From NCBI GenBank assembly GCA_006384855.1, contig VCJN01001914.1, positions 1 through 64,000 on the forward strand: DNA of 64,000 bases, read 5' to 3'. This document shows, one piece after another, positions 9,537 through 21,000 of the stretch. The number at the start of each line of letters is the position of its first letter. The stretch's first letter is position 1. Both the position numbers and the translations under genes were made by a program. The notes under the pieces are model-generated. The model was not told where the DNA came from. It did not search any database and was given only the letters and a program-made list of their open reading frames with translations. This DNA is from Tetraselmis striata (taxonomy: Eukaryota > Chlorophyta > Chlorodendrophyceae > Chlorodendrales > Chlorodendraceae).

Positions 9537-12044
9537 AGTAGAAGAGGAATAGGAAGTAGGAGTAGCGCGCGCATGCTTATTACGACCCGTAATCCTTATA
9601 GTCGCTAGCTAGATAAAAATATGGCATTCGCCAGTAGCAGGAGTCGCATTTTTAAATCTATATCATATAGGGACGACGCGCTGCGAATACCTCAAATACG
9701 TAGAAAGTACGCGAACTATTGTTTTGTAGTATTCATGAGGTTATTGATGAAGAATGGGGGTTTCGCAACCCTACTATTGTTGAAGCCGCGGGCGTATTAC
9801 TGACGTTACAGTCACGCACGACGTGCCGCACCGACTGCGCTGATACGATGCTGCGCTGCTTATTCCATATACACCAGTCCACATAATTATTTGCACATAG
9901 AAATATTTGCACATAATCCTCGCCTTGGTGCCCAAGCCATGAGGCCACGGGGCCATGGAGTGTTGTAATCCAGTGTATGCAAGCAGTTTCATACGCCAAG
10001 GAGGCAGCCGTTCTCCCGGTTATTGCGCGTTTACAATCGTTGTTCGGCAATGGCATTGTTTGGCTAAAATCACAGGAAAAACGGGCGATGAATAGGGGTC
10101 AACTTGTTGGCGGCGTAGCTACCATCCGTCGCATATGCCCGTGCGCTGCGGTCGGTGGTGGGTGGACGTATGCATGCGCTGTAAGACCACCGAGCGTGAG
10201 CCCAATCCATGCACGCTACCGATGCAATGAATGGCATTTCCGAGAGTGTGACAGTAATGCCGTTGTAGTGATGGGGCCAATCATCCCACAATGTTCCAAG
10301 CTGCAAGATAAGCGCCATTGCCCGCGCCTCGCTGGGTGCTGAAAGTAGCACACATAAAGTGCCTTCGATTCCACAGGTGCATGCTTATACCGCCCGCACC
10401 GTAGGCTAAGCGCGGGCTGGCCCCCTCGAGAACAATGTCGCTACTGATATGCACGGGTCTGCGTGCATTTTGTTACACATGTCACCTAGCATCCAAGGGG
10501 AAAAGCTAAAATGATGACGGGGTCCGCGCGACGTGGATACCTATATATTCAAGGGGTCCTCGCGCCTGGAAGCTTGCGTGAAAGGGCACATTACATGCCC
10601 CATTATGTGCCCCCGCCCACAGTGAGTGCGCTGGCTGGGATACCAGAATCGGGGGGAGGAGGGGGGGGGGGTATAACTTTGACAAGCTAGCACATTTCGG
10701 CGTTTTATTGGATTGGGCTGTAAATTGGTGCATTGAAAGACTCAGGTCACGGGCTTTCCATCGCACTAATTTTCAGCCCAATATGATAAAACGCCGAATG
10801 TTATGAATTGAAACGTGATTGCAATATATTACTACTTCTCGCGTGGCGAAATCAACGGCCGGTTTGCAAATGCCGCATGCAGCCCGCTAGCTGACCATAG
10901 ACTCCAAACCCTGCGCCGCGCGGTATAGGGTAGGTGGCCAACACATGTATATCTCGGCGACTATGGGAGAAAAACACGGTTCTTTTTGTCCAAATGTCGG
11001 CGTGCCGTGCGCTCAAACCGTTCACCGCATGGCCGTGCGGTACTTGTTACACTGGTAGTGCCGCATAACATGCGCCGCGCGCGCCACGCACGCCGTGGCA
11101 TTCATTTGGCCATGGCACACCATGGGCACGCTCTGTTATGGTTATCCTCACCATGGCTGCAACGGCGTAGACTATGCGTGGGTTTACCGACTAGAAGCGA
11201 CCAAACCCAAATCATACTCATAAACATGCAGACTTTTGTGGGCTACTGTAGAAGCATGGCTCTCCTCGTCCGGCTGCTCTCCTCGTCCGGCACACCGGCT
11301 CTCCTCGTCCGGATACAATTTGTTTCTATATATTAGTGTCGAAATCCCCGTCCCACCTTCATTTAGTCTGCGCTCGCCATACCGTACGAGGCTCGCGCAA
11401 TACAGCGCGTGGCATCACGTAATCCCTGGTGCCTAACGTAATGCGGTGCGCAACGCGCGCCCCACCCGAGCGGTTGGTGCTCGTCGTACGAGAACCAGTA
11501 GTAGTCTACCATAAGTATGTGCGGGCCGGACCGAGCTGTGACAATCCTTATGTGGTTAGCGACTACCCGCCTCGCCGGTACCGATTTAGCATTATAATCT
11601 CCTTAGTAGTTGGCGGCCCCCCGTAGTATTTGGCTCCATGTGCGCGTACAGCATAATATCTCCGGGGATATATATCGTCCGTGTGGAGATATATGAATAT
11701 ATCCCGTCCGTCCATATGTAGATAATTATCGTCCGGTGACACAGCATATAGGATCAAATTTAAGGTCGAGCCGGGGGCATCTGGTAGCAGTATCATCGAT
11801 TTTAGATGCACCATTTCAAATTTGACGGTCATCGATCGTCCTCTACGTGCACTACAACGTCATTTGTCATCACAGGTATCCGCGCGCCACAGCATGACTT
11901 CGCTCTACCCTCGTCGGCGCTCCGGTGCCAGGTAGGGACTAGATCCGTTGTAAAGCTTGTAAAACGACTCCGAGAGACCAGTAGTCCCCGTAGTGTATCT
12001 CGTGAGATCGCATGGCGGGGGTGCTTTCCTAACATTATATATAG
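9537..12044. other. AT-richer gene-free stretch
   Basis: Open frames are short (under about 125 codons) and none shows a domain. It holds a G run near 10640-10670 and a short tandem repeat around CTCCTCGTCCGG at 11265-11315 (three imperfect copies). Two 35-bp direct repeats, shared with the LINE A 3' end, bracket the stretch (9502-9536 and 12045-12079). Confidence 0.5.
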
Positions 12045-12079
12045 CCGATATCGCCTTCTGCTGCTAGCTCATGTAATTA
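12045..12079 (+). repeat. 35-bp copy of the LINE A 3' end
   Basis: It matches 9502-9536 at all 35 positions, and the match stops at the same 3' edge in both places. The simplest reading is an extremely 5'-truncated LINE A insertion; a chance or duplication origin is possible. Confidence 0.55.
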
Positions 12080-12383
12080 TACAATATAGCCGGTGAAATA
12101 GCGGCCATATCTGCAGATGACCCCGCGCGCTCGCGTTATGAATGCCGACGATATGCGGCCGATTCGCCCGCCGGCGGGCGGGGCGGTGTGGCGGTGCGCT
12201 GGCGACGATAATATATTGCGGAGCGCCACGATTATCGGAACGTCACAATACTCCCACAGCGGCCAACCAACCTGCTCAGCCAGCTCAACACTACTGCGGC
12301 ATCGCAGCTCTTCATAGTGACTTGCTGCGGAAATTCGGAAATTGAGTGACCCTGCCTGCATTAACCAGCTTCGAACAGCTCCC

Positions 12384-13687
12384 ATGACGCCCGCAGTGCA
12401 GCCGGGGAGTGATATACCCCCCGCCCCGGTCGCGGAGGCCTGGACCCGCGAGGACAGCGCCACCAGCATCCCCAGCACCTCCGGCGACGGCGCGAAGGCC
12501 GCCGCGCTACTGGCACCTCTGGCGCCCGACGCGAGCGTAGACAGCAGGGAATCCATGGTTCCCGCCAACGAGCCAAGCCGACGCGACTATCCGGCAGAGC
12601 CCGCGGAGGGACGGCAGGGTGAGGAGGAGGAGGAGGAGGCGCCCAAGGGGTGGGCCCGGTTCTGGCCTCCCTCACGCTCGACGTTAATCAAGTCCGCGGT
12701 GCTGCTGGTCTTCATCGGCGTGCTCCTCTTTGCGTTTCTGTACCTACGCGTCCACGAGAAGTTCGGCGTGATTCTGGAGTGGGTGGACAACAACAAGGTC
12801 GCGGGTGCCTTCGCTTTCGCGGGCCTGTACGCCGTGTGCGTGGTGCTCTTCGTACCGGGCGCCATTCTGTCGCTCGGCGCTGGCCTGCTCTTCGGTGTCT
12901 GGCTCGGTGCGCCCCGCCCCCTCGCCAGCAGCAGCCCCCCGTCTTGAGCATTATTATGCCCACGCCCCTGCTGTCGAAATATCCTCGCCGTCGGGGTGAG
13001 CGACTTCTCAGACAGGGGAACGAGTCCCTGTGCATGAGGGGCTGATGGACCCTCGGGAAAAATAAATTACTACAAAGCACCATACTTTTCTTGCTGGATG
13101 GCTGACGTTGCTTTGCATGTTGTTCTTGTTCCGCAGGCACGGCTGTGGTGTGGGTGGGCGCCACCATCGGACAGACGATATCCTTCCCGTTGGGCCGCTT
13201 CCTGTTTCGTGACTGGATCGCCGGCAGGACCTCCAAGTGGAAGACGTGGCAGGCGGTGGAGGTGGCCATCCAGCAGGAGGCCTGGAAGATCGTGTTCCTG
13301 CTGCGCCTGGCGCCGCTGGTGCCCTACTCCGCTCTCAACTACGCGCTGGGACTCACCTCCGTCGGCTTCTGGCCCTACGCTATCACGTCCGCCATCGGCA
13401 TCATCCCCGGCACCTTCCTCTACACGTACTTCGGCAGCCTCGCCACCGACATCACGTCCATCGTGCGAGGCGAAGGCGGCCCCGACACCACAACCACCAT
13501 CATCACCGCCGTCGTGTCCGGCGTCGTCATCATTGTCGTGCTTGTCATCATCACTTACTACGCCAAACGCGCGCTGCGGCAGTCGCTGGACAAGGTGGAG
13601 GGCGGGGAGGGTGATGCTGCGGAGGGTGATGCTGCAGAGGAGACACCCGACTTGGAGCAGGGACGCGCTGAGGAGATGGCCGCCTAG
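12384..13687 (+). CDS. TVP38/TMEM64 (SNARE-associated, DedA-like) family membrane protein
   Basis: Two exons, 12384-12894 and 13137-13687, joined through a 242-bp GT-AG intron. The junction splits a glycine codon and restores the family motif LLFG-TAVVWVGATIGQT. The product has 353 residues. The first 100 are a disordered, acidic cytosolic tail (a run of glutamates near residue 80). Hydrophobic segments follow at about 101-121, 139-170, 175-194, 218-240, 243-266 and 284-305, then an acidic tail. The core GxGLLFG ... GATIGQT ... GRFLFRDW ... RLAPLVPYSALNY ... IPGTFLYTYFG is the SNARE-associated domain. Family members sit in Golgi, ER or plastid membranes and are linked to lipid scrambling and membrane traffic. 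The ATG at 12384 is the first in frame; the frame is open a little upstream, without an earlier ATG. Confidence 0.88.
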
Positions 13688-16600
13688 ACCATATCCCCGC
13701 CAGTACCCCTTGGGCCTGGGATGGCTCCATGGAGCCGCAAAGCGGCAAAACCAACTACCACTACTATTATTTCCAAGGCCTGATAGCGCCCTGTACATAC
13801 GGTGTAAATGCGGAGCCCATTATTTTCCGGCCACTCCCAATTCTCGAGCTCCCGAGGGATGCCTGTTGATTGACGCCCCTTCACATGCATTGAGCGGCGA
13901 GCCTGTGGCGCGTTGCTTGGATGCGCGGCCTCTCGAGACGGTCACGATCACGCCCTTTGGCATTGTGAGCAAGTCTCAGCAGCAGCTCTCCGTGCCCAAG
14001 GAAGCCCACAAGGAGGACAGCGAACGGTGGGGTTAGTACTGCTCCTGCCAATGGCAATAAGTCACCGATAAGACATCAAACACAGCACCATGCCGATTCC
14101 GCATCACCTGCAGTGGGGCCAAACGCTGCAGGACAAGCTGCCAAACCACGTCGACGTCGAGCAGGATGGAAGTGTCGGCCATGTTGGACCACGGCTAGGT
14201 GGGTGAGCCCCGCAGTGCCTTCCCGTCCCAAGGATCACCAGATGTTTGGCCCACATGAAACCAGTGGCTGTCCAATTCTAAGCATAGCTGCCAAGGAATT
14301 TATACCACATCCGGTAGTGTGCGCCATGCCTGCTACCCTGGGAAGTAGTGGCGGTACGTTCAGCAGGGAGAGGCGACTACATGTTGATGTCACCGCACCC
14401 TTTTTTTAGTGTGAATCAGTCCATGGCTTGGCATTGTGCGTGTTCCATGACATCAGGAAAAATGCATTACTGCAGAAATAAGCATTGGGAAGCATACACA
14501 AGCCCAACACATGCAAACAATATTTCGTTGGGAGCGACGCTGCACGACGTTCATTGTGCCATTATACTCTGGCCTGTGTTTGTTCAATTTTCTGGCATGG
14601 TAGTCCGGGAATTCCCTTAATTCTGCCCTCCCTCAATTGTAGCATGCGGTCTGCACCCCCCCCCCCCCCCCCCCCCATCCCGAGGCAGCAACAGCAGCTG
14701 GGCTTTGTTGATGTCATCGCATTGCCAATGTACATGACATGACAGGGCCGCAGTCAGGCAGGCGATGGTGAACTACAGGCACTGAGGTACTGAGGTACAG
14801 GTTTGCATGCCGCCTTGGATGTGGATGTTACTACAATCTACAGGTGCATGTCACAATGTGTGCCGCAACACCCAAAGATGGAGCAGAGCCCCCAAGAGCA
14901 CTGCATTGGCGGTTTAGCACACAAAAATATTCACGCAGGCTCTGAACCCCATCTTGCAGACCAGGAAGCTGCTGTGCTCAAGAAAGCTGGCCCGCGTGCC
15001 CTAGGCGCCGATACATCCGCCCCCGCAAAGAGCGGCCATGTGTAATCTATGTAGCAACTGAAACGTGAAGAACGCGACCTGGAACCGTGCCTGGAAGTGA
15101 GAGGGAGAGGTCTGTACAAATCTGGCTGCATACGTAGCTGGTAGCCAGGGATTTGAGATCAAAGTGGCATCTGCCCTGTGGGTTCGGGCACGATGCCAAT
15201 GGCGAGCTATTGTCACCCGATTCGGCAAGTTGCGAGGGTTGGAGTAGCAAGTCCGGTGGCTGGACCACCACATCATTTGCAAAGGTTCATGCCTAATCTG
15301 GCGACGATTAGGCAAGAATCATCTCCAGATTACGCATTACTACCATATGAATCCTGTACATGCAATATTCACATTTCTCTTTCATCAATGCACATATTCT
15401 CCTGCGCAATCACAACTTATGATATTCCCGCTCTGCCGCCATGCTAATTTATATATGTATGAAAGCTTTAATCAACAGCAGTGTCAGCTGGCTGCGTACA
15501 GTCGAGCTGGCTGCGTTTTTACGACTATATCTGAAGAGCGTAGAGGATATCGTTCCGTATCTCGCTAGTCCGAATACTGCCCGCCCCCTCCCCCCCCCCC
15601 CCCCCCCCCCCCCCCGGGCCCCTATTCCTCCCGGGAGGTGTCGTTTGTGTTTCGATCTGCGACGCCTTGTGCAGCGCGATCAGTCCAGTATTCTGCCATC
15701 TCAACAGTGCTATTGTCCGCTGATTAGACGTCAGACACGAATCGAGAAGCTTTCATCGATGGTCAATTCATAGTCTAAGTTGCGTCGTAATGTGTCACCT
15801 GGGAGGCTGCAAGCCTCGAAATAAGACTGCCACACAGCTTGAGACTGCATGTCGAGCCCAACTCAGCCGATGGAAGTCACCGACTACAATTATTCGCACG
15901 TCGCAGCTGTTATGTCACGACCGCGGGCTGATTTGTTTTTGCTTAGGGCTGTTAGAGGTCGCGACTCCGCTATACTCCCATCACTGTCGTCGCTCAAATC
16001 CATTGGCTTCGTAAAGCAGTTAAAAAGTCTGAGCTGAAGGCTGTGCACGAACGTTTGTTATTAAAAATCTAGTGCACGATGCAAATGCAAGTTAACACAT
16101 TCCCATCGACCCTGCTTGCTATATTCGCAAGCAGCACGCGAACACTTGTCGTCGAGCCGTCGAGGTAGCATGCGGCGTCGAGCATCGGTAGAGCGTGGCA
16201 TTAGCACACAGGGTTCATGGTCAGTGCGCGCCTGATTTGCGTTCGTGTGATACAATACCCTGCGCTAGCCGCCGTAAGTGTTGCAGTCTGTATTTCTTTA
16301 CAAATGGAAAATGGGATATACATGCGTGAATCTGATCTGACCGTTGTCCACGGCACTGCTTATTTGAAGCAGTCTTAGTGTTCATGATTGCATATAACAC
16401 ACTGCCACCAGTCCCGAGATACAATAAACACTAAGGCGCTTGTCGCCTTGTCCAGCGTCATTTTCACTGCCTAGGGCTCAGGGAAACGCCCAGCATGTAT
16501 ACACAGCAACAACTACCCTCCGCCCCATTCACCGCTCTACTCTTCATAACAAGGCAGGCTCCACGCACCTGACGACACTCCTAGCTATGTCATAGTAAAA

Positions 16601-18004
16601 ACGCATGATACGCCTGTAAGGATTAGCTGCTGCTGTTCACGCCATCGTCGAATCGTATAGCGATGCACTACTCTGACTGATACTCTTTTTCCTCGCACCC
16701 GGGACAGAACCCTAATGTCATGTCACGGTGTCGCCATATCATTCTGCCATGTCACGATTCATGACGAGGACGATAAGTAGGGATATATGTCAAGTCTAGG
16801 CGAGGCCACATGACCAGCGCGGACACAGGCTATACGTAATAAGAGAGCATAAGAAGATGGCCCCGCTTTAGGAAAATTGGTATATCGGAGCACTATATCC
16901 AAGAAATAATGCTATGGAACATACGCCGGCCAGCAGTCTGATCCAGGACATGCGTGCCCACCCGGGCACGTACGTAGCGACCGTATCACGGTGGATATAT
17001 ACTGATGATATAAGGATTACTACCTGGTACCGAAATTGAAAAAAACAAATTTCTACTTACGTCGACGAGTGCACTGGAGGTAGCACGTAAGTTGTGTTTC
17101 CACCTACCAACAACATGTGCTCTGCTACAACTTCTCATCCGCCGGTTCTGCCGCAGAAACCACGGCAGTTCATCGTCTGGTGAGCCTAATATTGTCATTG
17201 GTTCAGTAAGCAGCAGTATGAGCAGCCCCGACGACGTGCTGCGGAGCTCCGATGCGACGCTGATCTCGCATGCACACGGGCGACTGCGGCGCCCCGAGCG
17301 GTTATTGGTAGAACGGCGAGAGCTGCAGGCGGCGGTAAAGCACGGCCGCAAGGAGCAGGCGCACCCAGGGCGAGACGGGTCGCTGCGACGATGGCGGTAC
17401 ACGTACCACGGAAGCCCAAGCAGCCTGCTGTGATAACGGTGATGGATCACGCGGTTCGGGCTGCCGGTTGTCATCGAGCGAATAGGTGCTCACTCTCCCG
17501 CTCGTATTTGCGGACTGTGCTACACCATATGGCGTGGTGGATGCGACAGACTGCAGCAGCCGACACGAGGTCCCCCCCCCCCCCCCCCCCTCCCCCCGCC
17601 ACCCGCCTCCGCCATGCCGCACCGTCACCCATTTACGTTCCGGTGCCGCAACCGCCCCCATGCTCACCTGTTCCGGTGCTTATTCCCGGACAGTCCCAAC
17701 ACTCCCGAGCACCCCCCGCCTTGCGCTTGCTAGTTATATATTTACGAGTGCTCAGACCTGGTCTCCGGCCCCGGCCCCGGCCTCGCGTCCAACACCATCC
17801 CCATTACAACAACCAGCTGCTTTTAAGTGCTATCATCAGGACTCGAATCTTCGTCACCATCCCAATTCCCGTCCCCACCACAATCTCGGCCACGACCATT
17901 CTAACACCCCTTCACAGCATGTTCCTGAATGTTCCTCAATTGGTGCCCCTCGCTACACTGCCACAAGCCCCGTCTACCTAAGCAGGCCGCCACTCCACGC
18001 GCTC
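13688..18004. other. Gene-free stretch between two genes, with poly-C runs
   Basis: No conserved domain is seen. The first few hundred bases are probably the 3' untranslated region of the TVP38-type gene. Pure C runs lie at 14656-14676 (21), 15590-15615 (26) and 17572-17590 (19). In this genome such runs often lie just inside 5' splice sites of the strand on which they read as C, so an unrecognised plus-strand gene is conceivable, but I found no exon to support it. Confidence 0.4.
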
Positions 18005-21000
18005 CTACTTCGCCGGGAGCGTCGGAGCCGGAGCAGGTGCGCTTGCCAGGCTGCTGTCCTTGACCATCGTCCAAAACGCGCAGTTGTATGTCGTCTGGAA
18101 CATGGACCGCTGGCTGGCTGCGGTAGCGGGGGCAGGCAGGGGGGAGAGGGGGCAATCAGGCGCAAGGAATTGCCGCATCCGTGAGGTATCATCACCGCAA
18201 GATCATTTAGAAAAAAAATTGACTTCTCATAGAGGGAGGGAGGGAAGGAGGGAGCTGGTGTTGATGGAATAAAGTAATGTACTTAATGTGCAGGCATAAA
18301 CTAACGAGACCGGGTACACAAACACAGCGCTCTCAATTCATCATAAGAAAACATGCAAGAAGTGGCCGCTCGCTTTGGACCCAGCGCCGACATTCATCGC
18401 CCATGATGCGGCTGGGCGCAGAGGGTGGGCTAAAATGAGGGCATGGAGGCAGCGTAAAGCCGGGGGGGGGGGGGGGGGGGGGGGCGCACTGGTGTAGCAT
18501 GCCTTGACAGAGTCCTCCCTGACGAGGCGCAGCCCCAAAGAGGCCGAGATCATCTTGACGTCCTCCAAGCTCACCTCCACCTGCGGGCCGCACGCAGTGA
18601 GTCCACCGTCAAGAGCTGGGGCTGGAGGACGGGATGGCGGGCCGGAGGCGCCCGCGCAGCACGGAGGGCATCCGGTAGGGTGCGCACCGACATTTCGTCG
18701 GCGCCGAGGTAAAGGTGGCTGTCCGCCCAGTGGTACAGCAGCGGGCCGAGGTTGACCCAGTAGCCGCCCTCCTTCAGGCAGCCGGCGATGATCTCCAGGT
18801 ACTCTGCGGCCAAGGTGGAGATCGGGGGATCGGGGGCTGCTGGCCATGCCGATTGCCCGTGAAACCCCCCCCCCCCCCCCCCCCCCCCCCTTCGGCGACA
18901 CCACAGACTGAGAGAGCTTGCGAAAAGCAGATGGCTGCCTGGGAGTGCCCCCCCCCCCCCACTCCCCGGGACGCCTACCGGTAGTTTGCAATTCAGACGC
19001 GTGGCGGTAGGCAGTATGGCTGAGGAGTTATTACAGACCTCGTATGGCTGGCAGTAAAACACGGGCATATACCACGAACGCATGCGAGCAACATGACTAC
19101 CCGCAGGTAAAACTAACCAGTCGACGAGGACGGAAATTTGGCAATCATAAATAGAATAGAATAGAACAGAGTAGAGTAGGTGTTTATAATTTAGTGTTTT
19201 TGGAAGAAAACTGACAGATGCATCTTGACCGTATTGCGAATTGATTTCGGAAAGTATTGAGTACAGTTCCGATCCGACTACAAGACCGAAACATAAGAAC
19301 GCGCCATGCCCTTATTGGTCCAGTATTCAGACAAATGCATCTCGAGATCGTTCCGAGAATTAAGAACATTTCGCTAGCTTCCCATTTCTTATGAGAGCAT
19401 GAAAAAATGGTTCTTGTAGTCGGGTCGGCACCCGTACATTGCTTGACTTTGTACTATCAATTTGTTAAGGAAAAGTACACTACAAGCATTGTTTAAAATT
19501 AAGTAGCGATACAGGAATTCGTACCGATTCACACCGATAAGATTATGTTAACGATTACTCGGCGTTACAATGTACGAGTTATATCCTTATTATCATACTG
19601 TCGTAATCCTTACTGGTACCGGAATACGGTGTAACCCAACGCGTTTGCAATGAGTTTATATACTGGTATAACTCAGCTCGTTGGGTAAGGATTGCAAAAT
19701 AACACCGTGTAACGAAGCAGTGATGTAATGATCACAGCATAATCCTCAGTACCACATCTAAACAATCTACTGCCATCGGAACACTTCAGCAATAATAATA
19801 AGAAAAAAGAGTAGAATAGCGGAATATAATAGAAAGAGAAAAAACGCTAGAAGGGTGGCAAATTCAAGACGGCCAGGCCCCGCCGTTGAAAATTATTTGC
19901 CATCTGCGCACTAGTACTGAGAAAGGCCAGGAGGACGGAGAGGACCGCGCGCCGGGGAAGGGGGGGGGGGGGGGGCGTTACGGATAATGTTGTGCGCGGT
20001 GTCAATGAAGAAGTTGGTGGCGATGCAGTCAAATGCGCCCTGCATGTCCGGCGCCGAGTAGACTTCCTGTGGGACACGGCCGGCGGTGATGCGGCAAGTC
20101 AGCGCGCAAACGGAGGGTCACTTTAGGCGGTGGTGGCGCGGGCCGCCTCTGCTGGCCGAAGGTGCCGGTGAAAGCGTTGGCGGGCCTACAACGCACCACA
20201 AAGTCCCCGGCGCACATGGACAGCAGTCCTGCGCGCGGCACGAGCGAGTAGGGGCACACCTCCGGCACCGGCACCTGGGCAGCGGCAGGTCAGTCAGGGG
20301 CCCGGCGGTGGCGAGCTCCCGGTGGGTGCAGGGACATAGGCTAAGGCATGCGGGGGTTGGAGGGGGGGGATAGGGGCGCTCACCGCGCGCAGCTGATCCT
20401 CGTCGGAGATGTTGTTGTTGCTGTTGTGCACCCAGGGGAATATGGTCCACTGGTTTGCCTGCGGGGTGTGACACCGGGGCAGCGGAGGCTCAGCGTACGG
20501 GATGGCAGCCTGTGGGACTCGCAGTGCAGGGAATCCGACGCGCGCCTTCCCACATGTCAGCCATCGTGCACAAAACGGTAGGGAGCAAGTGGACGGCATG
20601 AGGAGCCAGAAAGACGCTAGGACTTTGAATAGGCCCATTGCAGCATCAAAATGAGTGTCGGTCAGAGCATTCGCACCACGGTTATGTGCCGACTAATGAC
20701 CGATTTGCCCTGCCATTCGTTTCGCATTAGACAAAACGAGGCATGGATGCAATGAGGCGGACAAGAGTAGTCTGCGCGTTGCTGGCGATGCCTCCGAATT
20801 AGAGACAATTACGTCGAATCCCCTGCACCCAATAGATTCCGAATGGAGAAGTATGTTGATCGGTGTCCAAATGTGCTCTCTGTATGGGTGCTGCCGCCGC
20901 ACCTACAAGAACCGGGTAACAGGTCTTGCATGCAGCCTATCTATTCAGCAGAAACATTCCGCATAAATCGTTCGCCACGGGTCATCGGCCAAAGCCGCCC

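Noticed and set aside
9502-12079. 35-bp direct repeats as LTRs or as a long target duplication
   Set aside because: Too short for LTRs and too long for a usual duplication; the left copy is simply the LINE A 3' end, so a truncated LINE copy is the simpler view.
13098-14036. 312-codon plus-strand frame overlapping the second TVP38-type exon
   Set aside because: It is an alternative frame of the real exon, Arg/Pro/Ser-rich, with no motif; the membrane protein frame explains the sequence.
17391-18184. Overlapping plus-strand frames of about 200 codons
   Set aside because: Low-complexity Pro/Thr/His sequence around a poly-C run, partly antisense to the last methyltransferase exon.
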